Assembly (NCBI GenBank): GCA_036402075.1
Contig: DASWTP010000260.1
Location: 1-64,000 of the forward strand
DNA from: Chryseosolibacter sp036402075
GTDB taxonomy: Bacteria > Bacteroidota > Bacteroidia > Cytophagales > Cyclobacteriaceae
Length of the DNA: 64,000 nucleotides
Direction: 5' to 3'
The notes beneath the pieces were generated by a model, which was not told the origin of the DNA, made no database searches, and worked only from the letters and a program-made list of their open reading frames with translations. A program made the translations under genes and the position numbers. Position 1 is the first letter of the stretch. Each line of letters begins with the position of its first letter. Below are positions 34,814 through 43,908 of the stretch, piece after piece.

Positions 34814-36553
34814 GTGAATTATCCCACGAATCCTCTGCTGACGCGACCCTTCCCCTGGCAAAACTTAGCAATCATACTTATTGCGCTGCTCGCCAGCTTC
34901 ATTGCGCGTTCACAGTCCCCAAGTGACCCATTAGTAGAGATCCTTAAGAATGAAATGGTACGTGAAATGAACCAGCTGAAGCAAGCGCCCATTCCGCCTT
35001 ACTACCTGGATTATCATGTCACTGACATTGAATTCGTCTCGGTTACTGGCTCATTCGGGAGCATTGTAGAATCTAACCGTGACCGATCGAGATTGCTGTC
35101 GATGCGCATCAAGGTTGGCGATTACACTTTCGATGATTCACACCCTGTGAACGAACGTGGCATAGAGTTCCACGGTGGTCGCGGCATCGGCCAGGCCATT
35201 CTACCGATTGAAAATGACGCAGTGTCTATTTCTTTCCAGTTATGGAAGACAGCGGAAAATCTTTATAAGGATGGGCTTGAGCAATATAAAGCGGTTAAAA
35301 ATATTGCCGAACGTCAGCCAAAGCCCTCCACACCATTAGATGATTTCTCGAAAGAGCCAATTGAAACGTACATCGAACCAGCGCTCCCCAAAGCATCAGA
35401 GGTTTTTGATGATTCTGCGTGGGCCTCCAAGATTAAGAAATACTCTGCACTCTTCCTGAGCGACAAAAACATCATAAGGGGTAACGTAAGTTTCCGGCTG
35501 ACCTATGAGCGTAAATATTTCGTATCGAGCGAAGGAACGGTGGTGGTTCAAAATACGCCTGCTGTATACCTGAACATCAATGCAAGTATTCGGGCAGACG
35601 ATGGCGATCTTATTCCGCTTTCACGGTCGTACTACGCTACAAAGCCCACCGACCTTCCTTCAGATGAGAAAGTATCAAGCGATATTCAAAATCTTATTGA
35701 AACGCTCAGGAAGCTGCGCACAGCTCCACTGGCTGAGCCCTACAGCGGTCCTGCGATACTGATGGCTGAAACCTCTGGTGTCTTCTTTCACGAAATCTTC
35801 GGGCATCGCATTGAAGGCCATCGTCTCAAAAATGAATATGACGGCCAGACTTTCAAGTCCCGTATCAATCAGCCAGTTCTTCCGAAGACGTTGAACGTAA
35901 GCTTCGATCCCACAACATCCAGCTATAAGCATCACGTGCTGAACGGAAGCTACGCCTATGATGACGAAGGTGTAAAGAGCAGGAAGGTGACAGTAGTGGA
36001 AAATGGTATTCTAAAAACCTTCCTGATGTCACGATCTCCACTCGAAAACATCCCTAATTCAAATGGACATGGGCGAGCCTCAATGGGAGCCGAGCCGGTT
36101 TCACGCCAATCGAATCTCATCGTTGAAACAACCAAGCCGATGAAATTCGAGGCACTGCGCAAAATGTTAATTAAGGAGTGCCAGAAGCAAGGAAAAGAAT
36201 ATGGTTATCTGTTCAAGGAGGTTATTGGCGGATTCACTACAACGGACCGCTTTAACCCGAACGCATTTAATATCTTTCCAACTGAGGTATATCGGATCTA
36301 CGTGAGCGGCAAACCGGATGAACTCGTTCGTGGTGTTGATCTTATCGGCACACCACTGGCAATGTTTGCAGAGATTTCCGCTGCCGCGGATGATAGCGGA
36401 GTATTCATCGGTTTCTGTGGTGCTGAGTCAGGCAATGTTCCTGTCAGCGCGGTGGCTCCTTCTCTTTTTGTGAGAAGAATCGAGACGCAGAAAAAGCCAA
36501 AACAGCATGAGGAAGCAACCCTGTTGTCGCGACCTGTACCCACCGAACAATAA
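34814..36553 (+). CDS. TldD-like metalloprotease with signal peptide
   Basis: 579 residues from a GTG at 34814. The first ATG in frame is past the signal segment (IILIALLASFIARSQS). The TldD active site HEIFGHRIEGH lies at residues 326-336 (zinc HExxxH motif), and the C-terminal region contains 'RASMGAEPVSRQSNLIVETTKP'. TldD normally pairs with TldE in a cytoplasmic heterodimer that degrades peptides. Here the N-terminal hydrophobic segment suggests export. The partner gene follows after six bases. An exact TATATTTG box lies at 34774-34781. Confidence 0.88.
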   Translation: MNYPTNPLLTRPFPWQNLAIILIALLASFIARSQSPSDPLVEILKNEMVREMNQLKQAPIPPYYLDYHVTDIEFVSVTGSFGSIVESNRDRSRLLSMRIKVGDYTFDDSHPVNERGIEFHGGRGIGQAILPIENDAVSISFQLWKTAENLYKDGLEQYKAVKNIAERQPKPSTPLDDFSKEPIETYIEPALPKASEVFDDSAWASKIKKYSALFLSDKNIIRGNVSFRLTYERKYFVSSEGTVVVQNTPAVYLNINASIRADDGDLIPLSRSYYATKPTDLPSDEKVSSDIQNLIETLRKLRTAPLAEPYSGPAILMAETSGVFFHEIFGHRIEGHRLKNEYDGQTFKSRINQPVLPKTLNVSFDPTTSSYKHHVLNGSYAYDDEGVKSRKVTVVENGILKTFLMSRSPLENIPNSNGHGRASMGAEPVSRQSNLIVETTKPMKFEALRKMLIKECQKQGKEYGYLFKEVIGGFTTTDRFNPNAFNIFPTEVYRIYVSGKPDELVRGVDLIGTPLAMFAEISAAADDSGVFIGFCGAESGNVPVSAVAPSLFVRRIETQKKPKQHEEATLLSRPVPTEQ

Positions 36554-36559
36554 TCTGAC

Positions 36560-38194
36560 ATGAAACAAGTACTGCTATACATATTAACGACTCTTTCGCT
36601 GGCAGCCTTCGCGCAGGAAAACAACGTTATTCTTCGGGCCATGCAAGACGAACTCAAGCGCAGCACATCGGAGCTTCAGTATGAAAACCATGAAAAACCC
36701 TTTTACATTAGTTACACCATCAACGACACGAAGGCTTTTAGTGTCTATGGCACGCTCGGTGGCCTTTGGGGGTCTCGGGAAATGAAGTTTAGGACGAACA
36801 ACGTTAGAATCCTTGTGGGTGATTACGAATTTAATGACGAGAGCCTCGACAATAATAATTATAGTGAGCCGTCCGCGCATGAAATCCAGGTGCCCCTGGA
36901 AGATGATTACTTCGGGATCCGCAGATCACTCTGGACCACTACAGACATCGTTTATAAGGGAGCGGCCCAAAAATACAAGAAGCACCAGGCGACTCTGAAG
37001 GAAAAGAGCAAACCACTGTCTGACATTCCGCACCGAACGTTTGCTCAGCTTCCCGCATACCAGGTACGCGAACCCATTCCCACCTATCAAATCGACACGA
37101 AAAAATGGAACGACTACACAAAAGAGCTCTCTTCTTATTTTAGAGAAGTTGATGCGCTGGAAAATTCAAGTGTCTTCTTTTCATTTACACATACCGTGCG
37201 CTATTTTGTGAACAGCGAGGGTACCACGGCCATTGTACCCGAAACCATTGCTTCATTTCAATGCTCCGGGCAGGTGAAGTCTAAAACAAACACGCCCGTC
37301 AATGTTCAGACGACTCGCTATGCAAAAACGCTGGACGAGCTACCCTCGTTTGCTGAGTTACAGAGGGACGTTAGAGAAGCGGTCAACAAATTAAAAAACG
37401 CACAAGAAACGAAATCGCTGGAGGAAGAGTACATCGGGCCGGTGCTGTTCATTGGCGAACCGGTGGTGCAGGTGTTCACGCAAACCGTTCTTTCGCTCAA
37501 CGCATCGAACACGCTGCAAGGACAAGACGGATACAACGGTGAGTTCGGTCCAGCAGCCGATAACAAGATCGGAAAAAATTACGTTGACCCAGCAATCACT
37601 GTAAAAGCCCTGCCGGGACTTAAGGAATTTCAGGGAAAACCCGTACTGGGAAATATAGTGATGGACGGGGAAGGCGTTAAGCCAAAAGAAGAAACGATTC
37701 TTATTGAGAAAGGCATCCTGAGGAATCTGATGAATGACCGGACGCTCACGAAGCCCGATCAGGTTGCTAACGGTTTTAGCGATGGCCCCGGAGTCATCCA
37801 GGTTTCGCTTGCAAACGGAGTTTCACTCACGACCCTGAAAAGCCAATTAATCGCTCAGGCAAAAGCGGAAGGTCTGGAATTTGCCATTATCCTCAAGGGC
37901 AAAGCCTGGCCGATGGGGCAAACCGACATTTTTAAGGTAGACGTGGCTACTGGAAAGGAAGAACAATTGAGCCCGGCAGCACTTAGGTCTATTCAGCCGA
38001 AACATCTGAAACGTCTGACCGGAACGACATCGCAGTCTATGCACTATGTGCCGGTGAGCCGAAGAAATCCTATCTCTGCAATTGTGCCGGAGGCAGTACT
38101 TCTGCTGGAGGTTGAGATCTCGCCTTTTAAGAATTCCTTTATCAAAGATGACCCGGAGTACATTACGAGTCCGTTGAAATCGGAATCCAGATAG
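36560..38194 (+). CDS. TldE-like (PmbA-related) partner protein
   Basis: 544 residues with a signal peptide (MKQVLLYILTTLSLAAFAQE). It is homologous in layout to the gene before it: an N-terminal domain with 'EKPFYISYTINDTKAFSVYGTLGGLWGSREMKFR', then the long TldD/PmbA fold. The position of the HExxxH helix instead reads QVFTQTVLSLNAS, so the zinc site is missing, as in TldE. It is probably the non-catalytic half of a heterodimer with the preceding protein. It starts six bases after the upstream stop. Confidence 0.87.
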   Translation: MKQVLLYILTTLSLAAFAQENNVILRAMQDELKRSTSELQYENHEKPFYISYTINDTKAFSVYGTLGGLWGSREMKFRTNNVRILVGDYEFNDESLDNNNYSEPSAHEIQVPLEDDYFGIRRSLWTTTDIVYKGAAQKYKKHQATLKEKSKPLSDIPHRTFAQLPAYQVREPIPTYQIDTKKWNDYTKELSSYFREVDALENSSVFFSFTHTVRYFVNSEGTTAIVPETIASFQCSGQVKSKTNTPVNVQTTRYAKTLDELPSFAELQRDVREAVNKLKNAQETKSLEEEYIGPVLFIGEPVVQVFTQTVLSLNASNTLQGQDGYNGEFGPAADNKIGKNYVDPAITVKALPGLKEFQGKPVLGNIVMDGEGVKPKEETILIEKGILRNLMNDRTLTKPDQVANGFSDGPGVIQVSLANGVSLTTLKSQLIAQAKAEGLEFAIILKGKAWPMGQTDIFKVDVATGKEEQLSPAALRSIQPKHLKRLTGTTSQSMHYVPVSRRNPISAIVPEAVLLLEVEISPFKNSFIKDDPEYITSPLKSESR

Positions 38195-38293
38195 CAACAC
38201 AATCGTTCGCGATGCATTCAGTCGTCCAATCGTGTTGCAACACGGTATTGAGCGGGCATACCTTTTTAACTATTGGAGTAAATCCAAAACGTT

Positions 38294-38500
38294 ATGAAAG
38301 AGGTATACTTCAAAGGCAAAGCCTACGCTTACAGAATGATCGATTCCCGCGGAAAACGCCAATATCAATTATTGGATAACGGTTCCGTTGTGAACACTGT
38401 CGATGAAAATGAGCTCGATATCAGATCGATTGTAAGCCTGATCCTCGATTCATATTACAAGAATGTAAAGCCTGCGGTGCGCTCAAGTGTACTTTCATAA
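38294..38500 (+). CDS. Small hypothetical protein
   Basis: 68 residues starting MKEVYFKGKAYAYRMIDSRG. Three short strands are followed by a helix (IRSIVSLILDSYYKN), with no signal peptide. It is about 100 bases after the TldE-like gene on the same strand. The ATG has a plausible A-rich upstream region. No family was recognised. Its composition is typical of a real small protein. Confidence 0.55.
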   Translation: MKEVYFKGKAYAYRMIDSRGKRQYQLLDNGSVVNTVDENELDIRSIVSLILDSYYKNVKPAVRSSVLS

Positions 38501-38658
38501 GCAGCTTTGAGGCGCGAATTCCACAAACGGGCTGAAAGAAAATCGGAAAGCAATAAAGCTCAAGGTCGAACAAGCTAAAATGCACGTGCGCAACGCAATG
38601 CGCCTGACGGTCATGCTCTTTTGCGAAAATTCGATATGTTTGAGAAAATCTTTTCGCG

Positions 38659-39573
38659 ATGCTCAAACGTCTTTCCCTTCTTACGATCCTGGTTTGTATT
38701 TTTCTTCAATTTTCATTTTCGCAGGAAATAGCGATCACCTTCGATGATGCCCCGATGGAGGACGGTGCATACTTCAACGGTGCCGAACGAACCGATAAGA
38801 TAATTGCTCACCTGAAGGAGAATGAAGTTTCCCAGGTAGCCTTCTTTGTGATCACCAAAAATATTGAAGATAACCAAGGGTCCGCGCGACTTGACAAGTA
38901 CGTGGCTGCGGGCCACCTCCTGGCTAACCATACACACCGTCACCGCTGGATTCATAACCTGGGTACAGCGAACTACATCAATGACATTAAAATTGCCGAT
39001 GAAATCCTGAGAAAACGAAAGGGATATGCGCCATGGTTCCGCTACCCCTTCCTTGATGAAGGCAATCCAAAACAGAGACGTGATTCTATCCGAACCGCTC
39101 TTCAGCAACTGAAGCTCGCCAATGGATATGTGACCATCGATAATTATGATTGGTACATCAACGGTCAAACCCGAAAAGCATTGCTTGACGGAAAAAAAGT
39201 GAACGAGGCCGCCCTGCGCTCCTTCTATCTCGACCATATACTGACGAGCATTGAATTCTATGACAACATAGCTAAAAAACATCTTGGCCGGTCGCCCAAG
39301 CATGTGCTTCTTCTTCATGAAAATGATCTCGCAGCAAAATTTTTGGGCGATCTGATCCAGCAGTTGAGATTGAAGGGATGGAAAATCATTTCGCCAACCG
39401 AAGCATACACCGACCCGATCGCCACGCAGATTCCTGATGTCCTGTTCAACAACCAGGGGCGGGTTGCCGCTATCGCGCGGGAGAAAGGCGTACCTGGCCG
39501 GGAACTCGTGCAGGAGTCTGAGGATGAAGAGTACCTGGATCGGCAAATGACCGAACGTAAACTGTTTCAGTAA
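38659..39573 (+). CDS. Polysaccharide deacetylase (NodB homology)
   Basis: 304 residues with a signal peptide (ending FSFSQE). NodB motifs appear in order: IAITFDDAP (catalytic base and metal Asp), HTHRHRW (metal His pair), and 'WFRYPFLDEGNP' (the R-x-P motif). Carbohydrate-esterase-4 enzymes remove N- or O-acetyl groups from chitin-like polymers or peptidoglycan, or xylan. The substrate is not evident. An exact TATGTTTG box (38635-38642) precedes the ATG by 16 bases. Confidence 0.92.
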   Translation: MLKRLSLLTILVCIFLQFSFSQEIAITFDDAPMEDGAYFNGAERTDKIIAHLKENEVSQVAFFVITKNIEDNQGSARLDKYVAAGHLLANHTHRHRWIHNLGTANYINDIKIADEILRKRKGYAPWFRYPFLDEGNPKQRRDSIRTALQQLKLANGYVTIDNYDWYINGQTRKALLDGKKVNEAALRSFYLDHILTSIEFYDNIAKKHLGRSPKHVLLLHENDLAAKFLGDLIQQLRLKGWKIISPTEAYTDPIATQIPDVLFNNQGRVAAIAREKGVPGRELVQESEDEEYLDRQMTERKLFQ

Positions 39574-39621
39574 ATCGAAGTCTTGGCATCTGATTTTTCC
39601 CTGCAGTGCAAATTTTGGTTT

Positions 39622-40086
39622 ATGAATGTTGTATCTGTCATTGGAGGACTTGCCGGAGCTGGCGCGCTCACGCTGGTGAACGAGACTGTTAAACGTGTGG
39701 ACAAAGACGCACCTCGCCTCGATCTGCTTGGCATGAATGCCGCAGCAAAAATTATGAAAGGTAGCAGCCTTAAAACACCGCAGTTCGCACAGCATCTGTT
39801 TCCTGCTGCACTGGCTGGCGACTTAGTGAGCAACACGCTGTATTTCGCAATGGCGCAAGGTGAGACAAAATCAAAAACATTAATGCGTGGTGCGCTCCTG
39901 GGACTCGGTGCAGGTGTAGCGGCCGTCACGCTAGCGAAACCGCTTGGCATTGATGGTCAGCCAAAAGCGCAGCCTGTTAAGACGAATACGATGACCATTG
40001 CCTACTATCTGCTCGGTGGACTGGTTGCTGCCGCGATGATAAACCTGATCGCGAAGGAAACCCTCAAAGAAAAACTCACACCATGA
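39622..40086 (+). CDS. Hypothetical membrane protein
   Basis: 154 residues from the ATG at 39622. The longer frame starts with TTG. Several Ala/Gly/Leu-rich helices are visible: VSVIGGLAGAGALTLV, LMRGALLGLGAGVAAVTLA and IAYYLLGGLVAAAMINLIA. The rest is short and charged. The family was not recognised. Its stop overlaps the start of the next small membrane gene by ATGA. Confidence 0.7.
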   Translation: MNVVSVIGGLAGAGALTLVNETVKRVDKDAPRLDLLGMNAAAKIMKGSSLKTPQFAQHLFPAALAGDLVSNTLYFAMAQGETKSKTLMRGALLGLGAGVAAVTLAKPLGIDGQPKAQPVKTNTMTIAYYLLGGLVAAAMINLIAKETLKEKLTP

Positions 40087-40256
40087 TAAAAGGCCTCGGT
40101 GTTCTTCTTACCATTGCTGGAATGGCTGGATTGGTTTTGGGTGTGCTGGGAATCTTCGGCCAGAACTATTTCACAATAAGTCCGTGGGCATTTGCAATCC
40201 TGGGGTTAATTTTCTTCAGCGCAGGTATTGGATTGCTCAAACGATCGGGCGCTTAG
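40083..40256 (+). CDS. 57-residue two-helix membrane protein, translationally coupled
   Basis: A complete ORF (MIKGLGVLLTIAGMAGLVLG... ending LLKRSGA) begins in the ATGA overlap with the preceding stop. The two hydrophobic stretches are separated by a short loop with Tyr, Phe and Trp. Its strict coupling to the upstream membrane protein suggests a shared role. Its stop overlaps the stop of the convergent barrel gene by four bases. The family was not recognised. Confidence 0.7.
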   Translation: MIKGLGVLLTIAGMAGLVLGVLGIFGQNYFTISPWAFAILGLIFFSAGIGLLKRSGA

Positions 40257-40834
40257 ATCGATTTGATCGGCAGCGAAAGTGATAGCTGAACTGCTCTGTT
40301 CAAATAGCGCACCTGTTCTCCGGATGCACCGGATGCATTTCGAATGACACTTAAAAAACCTGCATTGAATCTTAACCCCACGTATGCCTTTCCGATCCGG
40401 TAGTGTAATCCTGCGTCAAGCCCGACATCAAGCTTATTGTCCCACGTACTGTTCAGGTTACCATACCTGGAATTCGCAGACACCAGGTAACCGATCTCTG
40501 GCCCCGCTTCAGCAACCCATTTCTCATTGAGATGGTATCGAAGTAAGAGCGGAATTGTGACGTAGTGGAGGTTGATGCGATTGAGCGCATTTACACCTTT
40601 ATTGGAATAAAGCAGTTCCGCGACTAGCCCGAATTCATTCTCCCCATCCAACAAAACAAAAACGCCAGCATGTAATCCTGCCTTAACCTGGTACGCAGGC
40701 TCAAGATCGGGATTCGTCAAATTGTTCAGCACAATATCGGAAAGGTTCAGTCCTCCCCTAACGCCTATAACCATCTGCGCATTCACGGTGGTGACGCACC
40801 CAAAGAGAAAAAAGAATAGTCCCAGCGTTCTCAT
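40253..40834 (-). CDS. PorT-like outer-membrane beta-barrel protein
   Basis: 193 residues with a signal peptide (ending TVNAQ). The mature part has the alternating pattern of a small eight-stranded barrel: 'VIGVRGGLNLSDIVL', 'GLHAGVFVLL', 'FGLVAELLYSNKGV', 'YVTIPLLLRYHL', 'WVAEAGPEIGYLVSA', 'DVGLDAGLHYRI'. This matches the outer-membrane beta-barrel family (OMP_b-brl_2/PorT) common in Bacteroidota. The function is unknown. It converges on, and overlaps by four bases, the small membrane gene. Confidence 0.85.
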   Translation of the reverse strand: MRTLGLFFFLFGCVTTVNAQMVIGVRGGLNLSDIVLNNLTNPDLEPAYQVKAGLHAGVFVLLDGENEFGLVAELLYSNKGVNALNRINLHYVTIPLLLRYHLNEKWVAEAGPEIGYLVSANSRYGNLNSTWDNKLDVGLDAGLHYRIGKAYVGLRFNAGFLSVIRNASGASGEQVRYLNRAVQLSLSLPIKSI

Positions 40835-40917
40835 ACCTCACAAATAAAACGACCAAATCTTAAACATTCTTGCGTTGTGTTTGAGATTTGGTCTTTATGG
40901 TTATGGTTCTCTGTTGC

Positions 40918-41142
40918 TCAGGACTTTTTTGGCGGGAGATCGAAAGCCTCACTGGTATGTTCCAGGTATCCTTTATGTGATCCGTCACAGAATTGCTTAT
41001 TCTTCGATTGACCGCACCGGCACAAGGAAACTACCTCCCGCCCAGCGAGCCCATACGCCTTACCTTGCGCATCTACAATTTCAAAGTCACCTTCTACGCG
41101 AAGCGAACCGTTGTTATTTACTGTTAACTTTACTTTCGACAT
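40918..41142 (-). CDS. CDGSH iron-sulfur domain protein
   Basis: 74 residues. The metal motif is CRCGQSKNKQFCDGSHKGY: three Cys and one His bind a 2Fe-2S cluster as in mitoNEET. The N-terminal half ('VKLTVNNNGSLRVEGDFEIVDAQG') is the usual small beta strand region. It probably functions in cytoplasmic redox sensing or electron transfer. It is a single gene. Confidence 0.92.
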   Translation of the reverse strand: MSKVKLTVNNNGSLRVEGDFEIVDAQGKAYGLAGREVVSLCRCGQSKNKQFCDGSHKGYLEHTSEAFDLPPKKS

Positions 41143-41188
41143 GCTATCCCTTTAGTTAAGGCAAAGTTAACCAACGGCCCCGATATCG

Positions 41189-41950
41189 TTAGTCTTTTCT
41201 ATTGTTTCTTCGCGCTTTGCGTTTGGCCTTACGCTCTTCCCTGGCTGTCTTCGGCTCAACGGCTTGTGGTTCGGCTGTGCTTTCAGCCTGAACTTCTGCA
41301 GTTGGACTCGCTGACTTATTTTGATTTTTCTCTGCCTGCTTTGACGCTGCGTCTGTACTTTGGTTAGGTTGTTCCTCCTGCTTGCGAATGCGAGGTGTTC
41401 CGGTATTCCGGTTACGCTCTGACGACTTCTTTTCTCCGAGATTCATATTACCCGGCTCCTCCGCCCCGGCAATGTTGGGCTTAGCCCGCTGCACGTTGTT
41501 GGTTCCGTCACGTTTCGTTCCGTTGTCACCCGAAAGAATAGCAGGAGATCCGCTCTCGCTCGTAGTACGCTGAATGACAGCCGGGGTATTGGTTCGCTCC
41601 TCACCACCCTGAGTAGTATTATTCTCGTTTGTTAATCCGTTACCATCGTCATCGGTACCGAGCCCCTGATCCGGATTCTTCTCCAGCACTTCCCCCTGAT
41701 TGTTATTCGATGTCTCCACCTGATTGTCCAGGGTGTCGGCTTCTTCCTTTTTGCGATATTGATTGGATTGCACCTCTCCACGATCGTCTTTCAGCTCATT
41801 GTCTGTACGCAAACCCTGGGTAGATCTGGTTCGTTCGCGCTCCTGCGTTTTATCAAGCTCTTTCTCTTTCTTATCGCCTGCCTGGCCCATCGCGGTGAAT
41901 GACAGTGCTGAGAAGGCGATGGCAGCAGTTATCGTTGCTAATGTTTTCAT
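41189..41950 (-). CDS. Low-complexity charged secreted protein
   Basis: 253 residues with a signal peptide (ending FTAMGQA). The mature chain is almost entirely Glu, Asn, Gln, Arg, Lys, Thr and Gly without hydrophobic core, so it is probably disordered. Pro is scarce at first, then present in 'TPRIRKQEEQPNQ'. The end is strongly basic (EERKAKRKARRNNRK). No domain was recognised. Confidence 0.65.
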   Translation of the reverse strand: MKTLATITAAIAFSALSFTAMGQAGDKKEKELDKTQERERTRSTQGLRTDNELKDDRGEVQSNQYRKKEEADTLDNQVETSNNNQGEVLEKNPDQGLGTDDDGNGLTNENNTTQGGEERTNTPAVIQRTTSESGSPAILSGDNGTKRDGTNNVQRAKPNIAGAEEPGNMNLGEKKSSERNRNTGTPRIRKQEEQPNQSTDAASKQAEKNQNKSASPTAEVQAESTAEPQAVEPKTAREERKAKRKARRNNRKD

Positions 41951-41990
41951 ATCGTTAGTTTTACGCTCTCACGGCTAAAAAACATAGTGC

Positions 41991-42028
41991 CCAAAAATAA
42001 AAAGAGCTACCTCTTTCGAAGCAGCTCT
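41991..42028 (-). terminator. Terminator of the DUF4136 lipoprotein gene
   Basis: Stem AGAGCT/AGCTCT (42003-42008 with 42023-42028), followed on the minus strand by a T-rich tract (42002 down to 41992). It begins six bases past the stop of the frame-corrected DUF4136 gene. Confidence 0.65.
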
Positions 42029-42033
42029 CCCGG

Positions 42034-42638
42034 TTACGCGGTAACATCTGATACCGGTAAACGCAACGGCTGGTCTGGTGTCACCGGATATTTTTTCATA
42101 ATAGCTTTTATCCCCTTGGCGATCTGCTTTTGCAGATTCCTGACATTATCTACATCGCCCTCAATGGAGCCCCGCCAAACAGCTCATTTGTTTTGCGGTC
42201 GGTAATATCAATAACGAGCGTACCCTCCGTCACCGTTTTCACCTGCTCTCTGCTTCCATAGAAGTAAGGATATCCCCATCCAAGAGCGTAGGGATAAAAC
42301 CGGTACGGAAAAAATGGGTATGGACCATAACCGTACGGGCTGCCATATGACCGCTGCTTTTGCTCTGTGTATGTTTTGTAACTCACAATAACATCGCTAT
42401 TCTTCTCATTGTAAGAAATGCCACGTTTAGCGAATTCATTTTCGATCGTGCGCTTAATGTTCTTATCGATTAACGCACTGCTATACACAGGATTCTTCAC
42501 ATTGAGATCCGCATTACCCCACGAGAACGACTTATACGACTTGAAATCCGCAGAACGGTCGAAGTCAGTAACGGCACACCCGGATGCAAATACCAGCATC
42601 GCGAGGGCCAACATTGCAAATCTGAATCTATCTAACAT
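42034..42638 (-). pseudogene. DUF4136 lipoprotein, frameshifted
   Basis: The intact part (42638 to 42150, 162 residues) is a DUF4136 lipoprotein: lipobox VFASGC, 'DFDRSADFKSYKSFSWG', 'ERFAKRGISY'-like helix and 'VTEGTLVIDITDRKTNELF'. After that Phe the frame reads GGAPLRAM and stops. Adding one base in the run of three A (42177-42179 on the plus strand) restores LFWRGSIEGDVDNV and about 40 further residues, ending at 42034. That gives the conserved W-R-G end of the family, just before the terminator. It is either a real frameshift or a homopolymer sequencing error. Confidence 0.8.
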
Positions 42639-43125
42639 ATTGTAATCTCATTTTTTCCAATATAACGTGTGGGGTACTGGAAAATGTTCAATACAGAATG
42701 AAGGAAAAGTTTTGAAGCCGGGAAACATTTCTCCCAAACACTATGTTTTCAATGGGTACCTTGAATATTTAGAAAAGTAGATTGGAGGAACAAAAAAAAG
42801 CAGAGTATTGCCTATCGATATGTCAGAAATAGAAAAAGGAAGTGTGCACTTTTACGCATCGAAGAATTCTTCGACCCAATACTTTCTACACCTACATCAC
42901 TGTTCACCCACCTTGGCAAGGTAAAGAATGCACACCGCCTTGAACACCTATCACGCTTCACATTTCAACACCTGGTATTCCTGGAGTTTCCGTATATAAA
43001 AAAGCATTCCACCTGCTGTTTTTTGCTACCCCCAGACTACTCGGTAATCGTATAGCGGAGCTCCTAACGTTAAGGAGAAAGCAGTACACGGTTATATTGT
43101 TATCTTAGCGACTTAATTTAACGAT
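42639..43125. other. 487-base stretch without a recognised gene
   Basis: No open frame longer than about 35 codons with a plausible start was found on either strand. A perfect 16-bp palindrome, TCGAAGAATTCTTCGA, lies at 42859-42874. Otherwise nothing was recognised. It separates the DUF4136 start from the divergent rhomboid gene. Confidence 0.6.
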
Positions 43126-43755
43126 GTGATAACCTATACAATTATGGGAATCACGGTAGCCGCAAGCTTCCTGGCGTGGAACCAGACGAATTTGTTCGGC
43201 AAACTGATGATGAATCCCTACGCCATTGCCCACAAAAACCAATACTATCGATTCATTACCTCTGGTCTCATCCACAAAGATCACTTGCATCTTCTTTTTA
43301 ACATGTTCTCATTTTACTTTTTCGGGCTAGCGGTTGAGCGCGTTTTCAAGGAAGTGTATGGCGAACGGGGTGGACTGTACTTTATCATTCTTTATATTGT
43401 TGCAATCGTTGTCTCTGACCTGCCGACATATTTCAAGAACAGGAACAACCCGGGGTACAACTCGCTGGGCGCGTCAGGTGCGGTCTCGGCCGTGATCTTT
43501 GCTTACATCATCTTTCAACCGTTGCAATCGATCTGCATATACATTGCTTTATGCATGCCCGGGTTTATACTGGGAACGCTCTATATCGTCTTCTCCTATT
43601 ATCAGGGTAGAAAAGCAAACGATAACATCAATCATGATGCACACTTATATGGAGCGCTGTTCGGATTGTTGTTCTGCGTTGTCACTTATCCAGCGTCCAT
43701 CCCGCAGTTCATCGACCAAATCAGCAACTGGGAGTTTTTACAAAATATTTTTTAG
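43126..43755 (+). CDS. Rhomboid-family intramembrane serine protease
   Basis: 209 residues from a GTG at 43126 (an ATG at 43144 is the alternative). Six membrane helices. The catalytic Ser is in LGASGAVSAVIF, and the His is in 'NHDAHLYGALFG' in the last helices. The 'HLLFNMFSFYFFGLAVE' helix with the conserved HxxxN arrangement is present. It should cleave single-pass membrane proteins within the inner membrane. It is a single gene, with its substrates unknown. Confidence 0.9.
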   Translation: MITYTIMGITVAASFLAWNQTNLFGKLMMNPYAIAHKNQYYRFITSGLIHKDHLHLLFNMFSFYFFGLAVERVFKEVYGERGGLYFIILYIVAIVVSDLPTYFKNRNNPGYNSLGASGAVSAVIFAYIIFQPLQSICIYIALCMPGFILGTLYIVFSYYQGRKANDNINHDAHLYGALFGLLFCVVTYPASIPQFIDQISNWEFLQNIF

Positions 43756-43908
43756 AACCTTTTCAGATTTTTTTAAAAGAGGTAGTTAGCGTTTCTTCCG
43801 AATATTCACAGCCGAAGGAACGCTTCCAACCGAAACTTATTCCGTCAGGACTCGTTTGCACCAATTTTACCTTCGGTTCAAAACGCCCTTTTTGCTATCT
43901 CCAGCCCA

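Noticed and set aside
38713..39795. 360-residue ORF antisense to the polysaccharide deacetylase
   Set aside because: The sense strand has a clear NodB domain and signal peptide; the antisense translation has no family features.
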